NCBI RefSeq assembly: GCF_030123325.1
Contig: NZ_CP126106.1
Location: 2,198,001-2,262,000, forward strand
DNA length: 64,000 nucleotides
Origin: Peribacillus simplex
Lineage (GTDB): Bacteria > Bacillota > Bacilli > Bacillales > DSM-1321
Direction of reading: 5' to 3'
Shown here piece by piece: positions 46,022 to 53,590 of the stretch (its first letter is position 1; each line of letters starts with the position of its first letter). The position numbers and the translations under genes are program-made. Below the pieces are notes generated by a model. That model was not told where the DNA came from, searched no databases, and saw only the letters and a list, made by a program, of their open reading frames with translations.

Positions 46022-46441
46022 ATGGATTTACAAGATTTAATTGGGTATCTTATTCATCGTACGGATGTAAAAATGACCAATTATTTTACCAAGAGGTTAA
46101 AACCATATGAAGTTACCCCAGAACAATGGGGCATTATTAGTGTTCTTTGCAGCCAAAAAGGCACTACTCAAAAAGAGTTGGCAGAAGCCATTGATAAAGA
46201 TCAAACTACTATCGTAAGAATGATACAGTCAATGGAAAAAAAAGGGGTTGTAATGAAGTCTTTTAATGACCAAGACAGGCGTTCACATTACCTTTTCTTA
46301 ACTGAAAAAGGTGACGATATAAAAAAAACTATCCTGCCTGTGGTTAAAGATGCTCATCATTTCGTTACGAGTAATTTAAGCGAGGAAGAGATCCAGCAAT
46401 TAAAATCGTTATTAAACAAATTATATGATACACGCTACTAA
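46022..46441 (+). CDS. MarR-family transcriptional regulator
   Basis: This is a 139-residue winged-helix regulator. The recognition part is TTQKELAEAIDKDQTTIVRMIQSMEKKGVV, and the wing is DQDRRSHYLFLTEKG. Its own promoter is overlapped by a perfect palindrome and a matching palindrome stands before the SDR gene, so it most likely represses itself and the SDR gene. AGAGGTGATAT serves as ribosome site. Inducer unknown, but such pairs often answer to phenolic or quinone-type compounds. Confidence 0.92.
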   Translation: MDLQDLIGYLIHRTDVKMTNYFTKRLKPYEVTPEQWGIISVLCSQKGTTQKELAEAIDKDQTTIVRMIQSMEKKGVVMKSFNDQDRRSHYLFLTEKGDDIKKTILPVVKDAHHFVTSNLSEEEIQQLKSLLNKLYDTRY

Positions 46442-46444
46442 TAC

Positions 46445-46482
46445 TTGTTCCTTATGGATGCTATGCTATTTATAAGGAACAA
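46445..46482 (+). terminator. Hairpin after marR
   Basis: TTGTTCCTTA (46445-46454) and TAAGGAACAA (46473-46482) pair fully around 18 bases; a later TTTTT is four bases away, so termination may be partial. Confidence 0.55.
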
Positions 46483-46501
46483 AGTCAATTTTTCGCATTA
46501 T

Positions 46502-46517
46502 ATATGTTATAGCATGT
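46502..46517. promoter_or_regulatory. MarR operator 2, ATATGTTATAGCATGT
   Basis: It shares 14 of 16 bases with operator 1 at 45931 and keeps the right half-site intact. It lies 80 bases before the SDR start. Confidence 0.65.
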
Positions 46518-46597
46518 ATTTTTTGCTTGTGTCATATGTAGAGTTGGTAGCGTCAATAATTTTAATTACAAAAGCTAAATGAAGGAGTAGATAGAGG

Positions 46598-47347
46598 ATG
46601 CTGAATGGAAAAGTAGCAATTATAACAGGAGCAAGTCGAGGGATTGGAGCTGCTACAGCCAAATTATTTGCTCAGTATGGGGCTAAGGTAGTTGTAAACT
46701 ATGCCAATAATATGGGGGCGGCAGAGGAAGTAGTAGAATTCATCCGTGAAAATGGTGGACAATCCATTGCGGTTCAAGCAGATGTTAGAAATCAAGAAGA
46801 TATGAATTCTCTAGTAAATCAAACTATTTCACATTTCGGAAAAGTGGATATTCTGGTAAACAACGCAGCCATTCACTTTGCTATGAAACCCTTCTTTGAC
46901 ATGGAATGGGATGAATTCAGGCCCAAAATTGAAGAGGAAGTGAAAGCAGCTTTCGTTTCAACAAAATCAGTATTACCGGTTATGAAAGAACAGAAATACG
47001 GGAAGTTAGTTTTCATTTCAAGCGGTTTAAGCCACCAGCCTATGCATGGCTTTATTGCACATGGAACAGCAAAGGCGGCAATTAATTCCTTTGTACGGTA
47101 TCTGGCTCAAGAATTAGGACCATATAATATTACAGCTAATACAATATCACCTGGTATGGTCGAAACAGATGCCACTAAACATACTCCTGCAGAAGAAAAA
47201 GAAAAAGCAGCCACATTTACTCCATTAGGAAGAATTGCAAACCCTGAGGATATTGCTCGTGCTGCCTTATTTTTTGCAAGTGATCAAAGTGCCTTTATGA
47301 CAGGAACTTATGTCCCGGTATCCGGTGGCATGGAAATGAATTCATGA
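46598..47347 (+). CDS. SDR-family oxidoreductase with His in place of the catalytic Tyr
   Basis: This is a 249-residue classical short-chain dehydrogenase. The cofactor motif GASRGIG is at residues 11-17, NNAA follows, the Ser region is ISSGLSH (about 141-147), and the C-terminus is PVSGGMEM. The active-site YxxxK reads HGTAK (155-159): the Tyr is His while the Lys stays. An Arg at 14 suggests NADP. The protein resembles 3-oxoacyl-ACP reductase-like enzymes of Bacillus. GGAG precedes the ATG. It is under the MarR operator; the substrate is not predictable. Confidence 0.88.
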   Translation: MLNGKVAIITGASRGIGAATAKLFAQYGAKVVVNYANNMGAAEEVVEFIRENGGQSIAVQADVRNQEDMNSLVNQTISHFGKVDILVNNAAIHFAMKPFFDMEWDEFRPKIEEEVKAAFVSTKSVLPVMKEQKYGKLVFISSGLSHQPMHGFIAHGTAKAAINSFVRYLAQELGPYNITANTISPGMVETDATKHTPAEEKEKAATFTPLGRIANPEDIARAALFFASDQSAFMTGTYVPVSGGMEMNS

Positions 47348-47436
47348 ATTTATAAAAAATCAAATCTAATTTGAGATGATTACGGAAGTTTTAGTCATGA
47401 GAAAAATAATATTAGCATTTGATAGAGAGCTTGTGA

Positions 47437-47925
47437 TTGCAGAAAGAAATAGAGCAGGATGGAATGTGTCTTCTCGGTAAAAGGCGCAAACCCCAAACAT
47501 TACCTTATGATTCAAATAATGTGGAAATAATTTACTGCGGCACTTTTGATAGAGGATTGTGGAGAAGTGTAGATGGCGGAAGTTCATGGGAAGCAATTGG
47601 AACGCTTCATTCTTTTGGTGATGTATTTACCAATGATACGCCCGCAATTCGCTCTGTAACGGCTTTGGCTGTCTAACCACTGACAGGGGAGGACGGTAAT
47701 GGAATAGTCTTTGTAGGAACCGAGCCAAGTCGCTTGTTTGTTTCAAGGATTGGTGGAGATAGCTTTGACTTATTGACTAATTATAATCAATTCCTTCTCG
47801 ATCTTCTTGATTTTTTCCACAAAGAACATATACACACCATGTGAAATTGATTGAAATGGATAGTACTAATCCTAAAACAATTTATACAACCATTGAGGTA
47901 GGGGTATTAATTAAGAGTTTAGGAA
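47437..47925 (+). pseudogene. Decayed BNR/YCF48-type beta-propeller gene
   Basis: IIYCGTFDRGLWRSVDGGSSWEAIG is a BNR repeat. After an in-frame TAA, IVFVGTEPSRLFVSRIGGDSF gives the next blade. A frameshift near 47835 then leads to HVKLIEMDSTNPKTIYTTIEVGVLIKSL, the third. All three belong to the exo-sialidase-like repeat proteins found in many Bacillus. The N-terminus and the remaining blades are lost. Confidence 0.7.
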
Positions 47926-48413
47926 CAATCGGTCAATTGCTTCCTTTGCATGATGTCGATTTTCATAAAATAGATGATCCTAGTAGTGGAGTATTATTAG
48001 TGGCTGGATTATCTGACTCATATGTTATTGATCTAGTATTTGCAGCTGTGCAAAAAGATTTTGTTACAAATGGTAACTTAGAATATTTAGGTAGTGAATA
48101 TGAGAACGGTGTTGAAGTACAATCGTACCAAGCTAAAAAAGGAACTTACTATGTGGACGTTATTGCACCAAGTAAGCCAGCAGTAAATAAGGTCAACAAT
48201 AATGACAAAGTTGTCACTGGTAAAGCAGAAGCTAATTCAACTGTAACTGTTAAAAGTGGTAGTAAAGTGTTAGGTTCTGCAAAAGCAAGTTCTATGGGGA
48301 ACTACTCAGTCAAGATTAAAGCACAGAAAAAAGGAACTACACTTTCAATAACTACAAAGGATAAAGCAGGGAATACTAGTTCAAAGGCAACTACTAAAGT
48401 TGTAAAACATTAA
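47841..48413 (+). pseudogene. Chimeric frame: BNR piece joined to a bacterial Ig-like surface domain
   Basis: This open frame of 190 residues starts in the BNR remnant (first about 28 residues), passes through a non-repeat part (SGVLLVAGLSDSYVIDLVFAA), and ends in a bacterial Ig-like module: VTGKAEANSTVTVKSGSKVL, then GNYSVKIKAQKKGTTLSITT. The Ig part is the usual C-terminal domain of Bacillus secreted enzymes. It has no signal peptide and no ribosome site, so it is probably the joined ruins of two surface proteins. A working terminator follows. Confidence 0.55.
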
Positions 48414-48425
48414 GTTCAATATAAC

Positions 48426-48456
48426 AAAAAGGGAGCCTGGTGGTTCCCTTTTTTTT
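48426..48456 (+). terminator. Terminator after the Ig-like remnant
   Basis: GGGAGCC and GGTTCCC pair (one G-T) around four bases, with eight T after it. Confidence 0.85.
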
Positions 48457-48614
48457 ATTTGGAAGGCCTTAGTGAGTCATAATCATACTCGTTAGCACAT
48501 CTTCATTTATCCCAATATGTAGAATGGTAGGTGTCTCTATAAGGGAGTACTATACTTGGCATTGTTATGTGCTCTCAAACTAAAAAGGCGAAGACTAAAA
48601 ATCTTCTCCTTTTT

Positions 48615-48872
48615 TTAATCCTTTTCACGATAATTGGTTCTTCTCTCTCCCAGCAGTTTCGCAGCCTTTTTAGCCTTCTCCTGTTCAGGGTTTGTACAGA
48701 GGGCAGCCGTTGTGGTTGAAGTATGACCGAGTTGAGTCATCAACAAATGAATATCTACTGCTTGTTCCATTAAATTCGTCCAATAGGTATGCCTCAGTTT
48801 GTGTTGGGACATGGATTTATTGGATTTAATGGCCCTCGTGTATTTCTTTACTAGTGCCTCGATGGCGCGATT
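48615..48872 (-). pseudogene. Second tyrosine recombinase fragment (C-terminal 85 residues)
   Basis: SNRAIEALVKKYTRAIKSNK, HKLRHTYWTNLMEQ and LGHTSTTTAALCTNPEQEKAKKAAKLLGERR repeat the C-terminal part of the pseudogene at 26597. The catalytic Tyr is replaced by Cys (AALCTNP against AALYTNP), so it is dead even apart from its truncation. Homology stops at about 48872, 45 bases from the FAH gene stop. The neighbouring bases (two AT-rich hairpin arms before 48615) are shared with the first copy as well. Confidence 0.8.
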
Positions 48873-48916
48873 GGAATGAGTAGTTTTCTGCATGGTTATT
48901 GTATGATCTGATCTAC

Positions 48917-49810
48917 TCAAACTAATATTTTATTTGGTAACTTTACACTATTTTTCAAGACACCAATATTAGAGACTTCAATTTCAATCTCATCGCCATC
49001 TAATAAGGTGAAGTCATTTGGTGGAATTATACATGTACCAGTCAATAATACAGTACCGTCAATAATTTCATTGTCGCGTATGAGGAAAGAAATTAATTCA
49101 TCAAATTTTCTTTTTAACTGGCTAGTATTCGCTTTTCCCTCTACTTTAAGCTCGTCATTACGGTAGATTCGACATGTGATGTCAAAATTGTAGGGATCTT
49201 CCGCAGACTCTGCAAGGAGAATTGCCGGTCCAATCGAACAAGAATTTTTCCACATTTTTGGTTGTGGTAGATAAAGAGGATTCTCTCCTTCAATGTCACG
49301 ACAACTCATATCATTTCCAATCGTATATCCAAGGATTTCACCATCTCGATTAATAACAATGCCCACTTCTGGCTCAGGAATTTGCCAATTAGAATCACTG
49401 CGTATGTAAACGTCCTGTCCTGGACCAACCGTACGGGCAGCCGTAGACTTAAAGAAAATTTCTGGCCGTTCAGCCTCATATATCTTGTCATAAAAAGTGG
49501 TTGCATCAAGCTTTCCAGCCGTTGCTTCATAGTTACGTGCATCGCGACTACGCTCATATGTAACACCGGAAGCCCATACTTCTTCAGCTACGATAGGAAC
49601 AAGTAACGATAAATCTTCTACAGAGTATGGAATGGGCTTTGAATTGGAAATGGTGAATTCTACAAAAGAGAGGGGAGAAACATTTTGTTCGTTTGCCTGT
49701 TGGATTAATTCAATCAATCCATCTTGAGGAAGAGGGTATACTTTTCCCTCATTTGTAACAGCGGCTAGAGTTGTTTTTGAATGATCATGTAAATATCGGA
49801 TAATACGCAT
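48917..49810 (-). CDS. FAH-family 2-keto-3-deoxy sugar acid dehydratase (KdaD-like)
   Basis: This is a 297-residue fumarylacetoacetate hydrolase-fold protein. VWASGVTYERSRDARNYE, then PEPEVGIVINRDGEILGYTIGNDMSCRDIEGENP (metal-binding Glu/Asp residues), fit the 2-keto-3-deoxy-D-arabinonate dehydratase branch more than true FAH. With a D-xylonate dehydratase across the divergent region it would turn 2-keto-3-deoxyxylonate into 2-oxoglutarate semialdehyde (Weimberg route). AGGAGG precedes the ATG. It follows iclR on the same strand after 73 bases and has its own operator copy. Confidence 0.82.
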   Translation of the reverse strand: MRIIRYLHDHSKTTLAAVTNEGKVYPLPQDGLIELIQQANEQNVSPLSFVEFTISNSKPIPYSVEDLSLLVPIVAEEVWASGVTYERSRDARNYEATAGKLDATTFYDKIYEAERPEIFFKSTAARTVGPGQDVYIRSDSNWQIPEPEVGIVINRDGEILGYTIGNDMSCRDIEGENPLYLPQPKMWKNSCSIGPAILLAESAEDPYNFDITCRIYRNDELKVEGKANTSQLKRKFDELISFLIRDNEIIDGTVLLTGTCIIPPNDFTLLDGDEIEIEVSNIGVLKNSVKLPNKILV

Positions 49811-49827
49811 AAATTTAGCCTCCTAAT

Positions 49828-49844
49828 GTTTTATATTATAAAAC
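49828..49844. promoter_or_regulatory. IclR operator copy 1
   Basis: GTTTTATATTATAAAAC, directly before the ribosome site of the FAH gene. The identical 17 bases in the other orientation are found at 51102, and a 15-of-17 copy at 50667. Confidence 0.7.
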
Positions 49845-49883
49845 TAAGTTTTTATATATAGGCAAAAGAGAAGGGAACCATCT

Positions 49884-50651
49884 CTATGAAATTGGTATCC
49901 CATTTCCCATTTGTTCTGATAATTGGAAAGCTGCCTGTTTCAATTGTTCAATAAAAATGTCTAGCTGAGCCTCATCTATGCGAGCTATAAGTGTAGAAAG
50001 GCTAATAGCGGCAACAACTTTGTTCTCATGATTTCGAATGGGTGCTGCAATACAGCGAACACCTGGCTCGTTTTCCTGATTATCAACTGCGTACCCTTGA
50101 GATTGAACTTGTTGGAGCTCACGCAAAAATTCAGATTCACCTGAAATGGTAGATTCAGTTTGTTTAAAATAGACATATCCATTTAGAATTTTTTTAATTT
50201 CTTCTTGATCTTTAAAAGCTATTAAAGCTTTACCAACAGCGGAGCAGTGAAGTGGGATTCGTTTCCCTATTTTTGAATAAAGAATAACAGCCATAGGACC
50301 TTCAACTTTATCGATATAAACTCCCTCTTTGCCGTCTAGTATAACCAAGTGGGCAGTCTGTCCGGTTTTTACCGATAAATCCATTAAGTATTTTTTTGAT
50401 AGATCTCTAACGTCTAAAGACTGAATGACATAGTTTCCTCTTTCAAAGAGCTTCATTCCCAATCCATACTTCCCATTCTCAGGATTTTGACTAATATACC
50501 CATGATTTAAAAGCGTTTTCAATAAAGAATGAACAGTGCTTTTGTGAAGTCCTAACTGATTACTTATATCTGTTATTTTCAATTCTGCTGTATGTTCGTC
50601 AAACAAATCAAGAATACGAAGAGCACGATCTACTGATTGAATAACAGGCAT
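49884..50651 (-). CDS. IclR-family regulator of the sugar-acid genes
   Basis: This is a protein of about 255 residues. The N-terminal winged helix is LKITDISNQLGLHKSTVHSLLKTL. The effector domain has IGKRIPLHCSAVGKALIAF and EPGVRCIAAPIRNHENKVVAAISLS, the IclR signature. I set the start at the ATG at 50651 (MPVIQSVDRALRIL) with TAGGTG before it; the GTG nine bases upstream lies in that site. E. coli YjhI, next to yjhG, is also an IclR member. Three copies of one palindrome before iclR, the FAH gene and the dehydratase gene mark its regulon. Confidence 0.92.
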   Translation of the reverse strand: MPVIQSVDRALRILDLFDEHTAELKITDISNQLGLHKSTVHSLLKTLLNHGYISQNPENGKYGLGMKLFERGNYVIQSLDVRDLSKKYLMDLSVKTGQTAHLVILDGKEGVYIDKVEGPMAVILYSKIGKRIPLHCSAVGKALIAFKDQEEIKKILNGYVYFKQTESTISGESEFLRELQQVQSQGYAVDNQENEPGVRCIAAPIRNHENKVVAAISLSTLIARIDEAQLDIFIEQLKQAAFQLSEQMGNGIPIS

Positions 50652-50666
50652 GAATTTCACCTACTT

Positions 50667-50683
50667 GTTTTAAGTTATAAAAC
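50667..50683. promoter_or_regulatory. IclR operator copy 2
   Basis: GTTTTAAGTTATAAAAC, with 15 of 17 bases as in copy 1, 16 bases before the iclR start; points to autoregulation. Confidence 0.65.
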
Positions 50684-51324
50684 CTGTTTTTACTATTATA
50701 AACACTCTTACAACTCAAATATAATACTAGTTTTTTTAAAATGTCAAGAAACATATATAAATACATGGATATTTTTTGTCCAAAGAGAAATTGTAAAGAA
50801 TTTATTTATCATTCTCATTCTACAATGCGAAGTTATTAAGTCATACATTTATCTACGTAAGATTGAAAAAGTTAATAACTTCTATAGAAACTAGTATTTT
50901 TTTAGAATTATTCACTCTGTTTTTAAAACAATTAGATTCCCTTTGAGGTTCCTTACGTGGATATGAGTAAAATGTAGAGGTTCCTTAAAAATAACATGAA
51001 ATCTGACTCTATAATAGGCTCTAAAATAGTTGATTGACTTTTCAGAAAAAATATATATGATTATTTTAAAAGCAACAAAAGTTTAATATAGATAAACTCA
51101 GTTTTATAATATAAAACAAATGGAGGGGTTTTTATAGAAAGTATTCAAAGATAAACAGTCCTATGATAATTCAATATTCCTGATGATAAAAATTGAAATA
51201 GCAATAGGCAAACATGATAGTAATGGCTATAAATTAAGATGAAAATCAGCAGATTATTATGTGGGCTACATAAAAAATATTTCTTTTATTGTAATAAAAA
51301 AACCTTATTAACGGAGGAATACAT
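50684..51324. other. Divergent control region before the xylonate dehydratase gene
   Basis: It holds a promoter-like pair TTGACT (51034-51039) and TATGAT (51056-51061, 16-base spacer), then operator copy 3. Between 51119 and 51310 an ATGGAGGGG and a short broken frame (IKIEIAIGKHDSNGYKL) suggest a former small gene or a long leader. The strong GGAGG for the dehydratase is at 51313-51318. Confidence 0.45.
51102..51118. promoter_or_regulatory. IclR operator copy 3
   Basis: GTTTTATAATATAAAAC is the exact reverse complement of copy 1 at 49828. It lies about 40 bases downstream of the promoter-like pair of the dehydratase gene. Confidence 0.7.
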
Positions 51325-53313
51325 ATGTCATTGCAATCGATATTTGGCGAAGAGGATGTATCTTTTTACAAAGTTCAAACTCATTCAAAAGGGGCAGATG
51401 GTTCACTTCCACTTACATCCGAAATGTTGCTAGATTCACCAAGTGGTGACCTTTTTGGATTATCTCAAAATGTTGGAATGGGATGGGCACCTTCAAACCT
51501 CCTTGGAAAACAAGTTCTAATCCTCGGTACTCAAGGTGGAATTAGGAATCATGATGGTACTCCAATTGCATTAGGCTATCATACTGGGCATTGGGAAATA
51601 GGTTTATTAATGAAGGCCTCAGCTGAAGAGATTAGTAGACAAGGAGGAGTTCCTTTTGCAGGGTTCGTAAGTGATCCATGTGATGGTCGTTCTCAAGGAA
51701 CTGCCGGTATGTTTGATTCCCTTCCTTTTCGGAACGATGCAGCTATAGTTTATCGAAGATTAATTCGATCATTGCCTACACGTCGTGCAATTATTGGGGT
51801 AGCTACATGTGATAAAGGTCTTCCAGCAATGATGGTAGCTCTAGCGTCAATGCACGACTTGCCAACTATCATTGTCCCTGGAGGTGTTACTCTTCCGCCT
51901 ACAAATGGAGAAGACGCAGGAAAGATTCAAACAATTGGGGCAAGATACGCAAACAACGAAATTACTTTACAAGAAGCTGCTGATCTCGGGTGTCGTGCTT
52001 GTGCTACACCGGGTGGAGGCTGTCAATTTCTTGGTACAGCTGGCACCTCCCAAGTAGTTGCTGAAGCCATTGGGATGGCTTTACCTCACTCGGCACTAGC
52101 ACCTTCAGGTCAGCCAATATGGATGGAGATGGCTAAGCAATCAGCACGTGCAGCTTTAGAATTGGAGAAGAAAAAGCTATATACCAAAGATATTATTACG
52201 GATAAAGCGATAGAAAATGCTATGGTGATTCACGCCGCTTTCGGAGGTTCAACAAATTTATTACTTCATATCCCAGCAATTGCTCATGCAGCTAATTGTA
52301 AAATCCCCACTGTTGAAGATTGGACTAGAATCAATAAGAAGGTTCCTCGCTTAGTCGATGTACTGCCCAATGGTCCTGTTGGTCACACAACCGTTAAGGT
52401 ATTCCTGGCTGGTGGGGTTCCAGAGGTTATGCTTCATCTAAGAAAATTAGGTGTCTTGCATGAAGATGTACTAACCGTTACCGGAGAAACCCTTGGTGCA
52501 AACCTCGATTGGTGGGAAAAATCAGAAAGACGTGCATTGATGAAAAAGCAATTGTTAGAAAATGATGGGATTAATCCTGAAGATATTATCATGGATCCAG
52601 TCAAAGCAAAAGAAAAAGGTCTAACTTCTACAGTTACATTCCCAAAAGGAAATATTGCTCCTGAGGGATCAGTAATTAAATCAACTTCCATTGATCCATC
52701 TGTGGTAGGAGAAGACGGAGTGTATCGGCATACAGGAAAAGCTAAAGTCTTTACTTCAGAAAAGACAGCTATAAAAGCTATTAAAACAGGGGGCATTGAA
52801 GCAGGAGATATAATGGTAGTCATGGGCGGTGGTCCTTCAGGAACCGGAATGGAGGAAACCTATCAACTAACATCGGCATTAAAACATTTGTCTTTTGGCA
52901 AACATGTCTCCTTAATTACTGATGCGCGTTTTTCGGGTGTTTCGACTGGCGCATGTATTGGACATATTGGACCTGAGGCATTGGCTGGGGGAGCAATTGG
53001 GAAATTGCGTGATGGAGATGTTATTGAAATCATTGTTGACCGCAATCAGTTAGTGGGTTCCGTTAATTTTGTTGGAACTGAGAATGAAAGACTTTCTTTA
53101 GAAAAAGCAACGAATGTCTTGAAAGAACGTGACCTTCATCCAGACCTCAAACCGGATCCTGGTCTTCCGGATGATACTCGTTTATGGGCTGCGCTTCAAT
53201 CAGTAAGTGGAGGAACTTGGCGCGGAAATATCTATGATACAGATCGAATTATTGAAGTTCTAAATGCGGGAGTTAAAGCATTAGGTGAAGAAAAAACACT
53301 AGTTCAAAATTAA
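51325..53313 (+). CDS. yjhG: D-xylonate dehydratase, YjhG/YagF family (IlvD/Edd superfamily)
   Basis: This is a 662-residue dehydratase that follows E. coli YjhG along its full length. Examples are LLDSPSGDLFGLSQNVGMGW, SDPCDGRSQGTAGMFDSLPF, ATCDKGLPAMM and CRACATPGGGCQFLGTAG. Three conserved Cys regions bind the iron-sulfur cluster. The C-terminal RFSGVSTGACIGHIGPEA is also typical. It removes water from D-xylonate to give 2-keto-3-deoxy-D-xylonate. AACGGAGG precedes the ATG. Regulator (IclR) and permease (GntP type) neighbours are as in the E. coli yjhGFHI region, but the aldolase is replaced by a FAH-fold dehydratase. Confidence 0.95.
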   Translation: MSLQSIFGEEDVSFYKVQTHSKGADGSLPLTSEMLLDSPSGDLFGLSQNVGMGWAPSNLLGKQVLILGTQGGIRNHDGTPIALGYHTGHWEIGLLMKASAEEISRQGGVPFAGFVSDPCDGRSQGTAGMFDSLPFRNDAAIVYRRLIRSLPTRRAIIGVATCDKGLPAMMVALASMHDLPTIIVPGGVTLPPTNGEDAGKIQTIGARYANNEITLQEAADLGCRACATPGGGCQFLGTAGTSQVVAEAIGMALPHSALAPSGQPIWMEMAKQSARAALELEKKKLYTKDIITDKAIENAMVIHAAFGGSTNLLLHIPAIAHAANCKIPTVEDWTRINKKVPRLVDVLPNGPVGHTTVKVFLAGGVPEVMLHLRKLGVLHEDVLTVTGETLGANLDWWEKSERRALMKKQLLENDGINPEDIIMDPVKAKEKGLTSTVTFPKGNIAPEGSVIKSTSIDPSVVGEDGVYRHTGKAKVFTSEKTAIKAIKTGGIEAGDIMVVMGGGPSGTGMEETYQLTSALKHLSFGKHVSLITDARFSGVSTGACIGHIGPEALAGGAIGKLRDGDVIEIIVDRNQLVGSVNFVGTENERLSLEKATNVLKERDLHPDLKPDPGLPDDTRLWAALQSVSGGTWRGNIYDTDRIIEVLNAGVKALGEEKTLVQN

Positions 53314-53426
53314 CCCATTATTGCATAACTTTAAAGCACATTTAAGACTTTACTTTTTTCAGTCATAGATTATTTTCCATTTTAATTAAATAGTAGTGTA
53401 CGCTAAAATTTTGTAATAGCTTCAAA

Positions 53427-53440
53427 TGAAAGCGATTACC
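53427..53440 (+). promoter_or_regulatory. cre-like box before the GntP-type permease gene
   Basis: TGAAAGCGATTACC fits TGWAANCGNTNWCA except for the last base. It stands in the 277-base gap between dehydratase and permease, so the permease may have its own CcpA-controlled promoter. Confidence 0.5.
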
Positions 53441-53590
53441 ATATTTCGTTTTTTCAAATAACTACACTTTATGACTAGTAAACAAAATAGCATAAGCATC
53501 CTAGAGTTACTTACTAATTAAAATATAGGGTCAGTATTTTTATAAGTTGAGCAAAAAGAAATATTTTAATTATTTTTTTGGAGGTTTATT

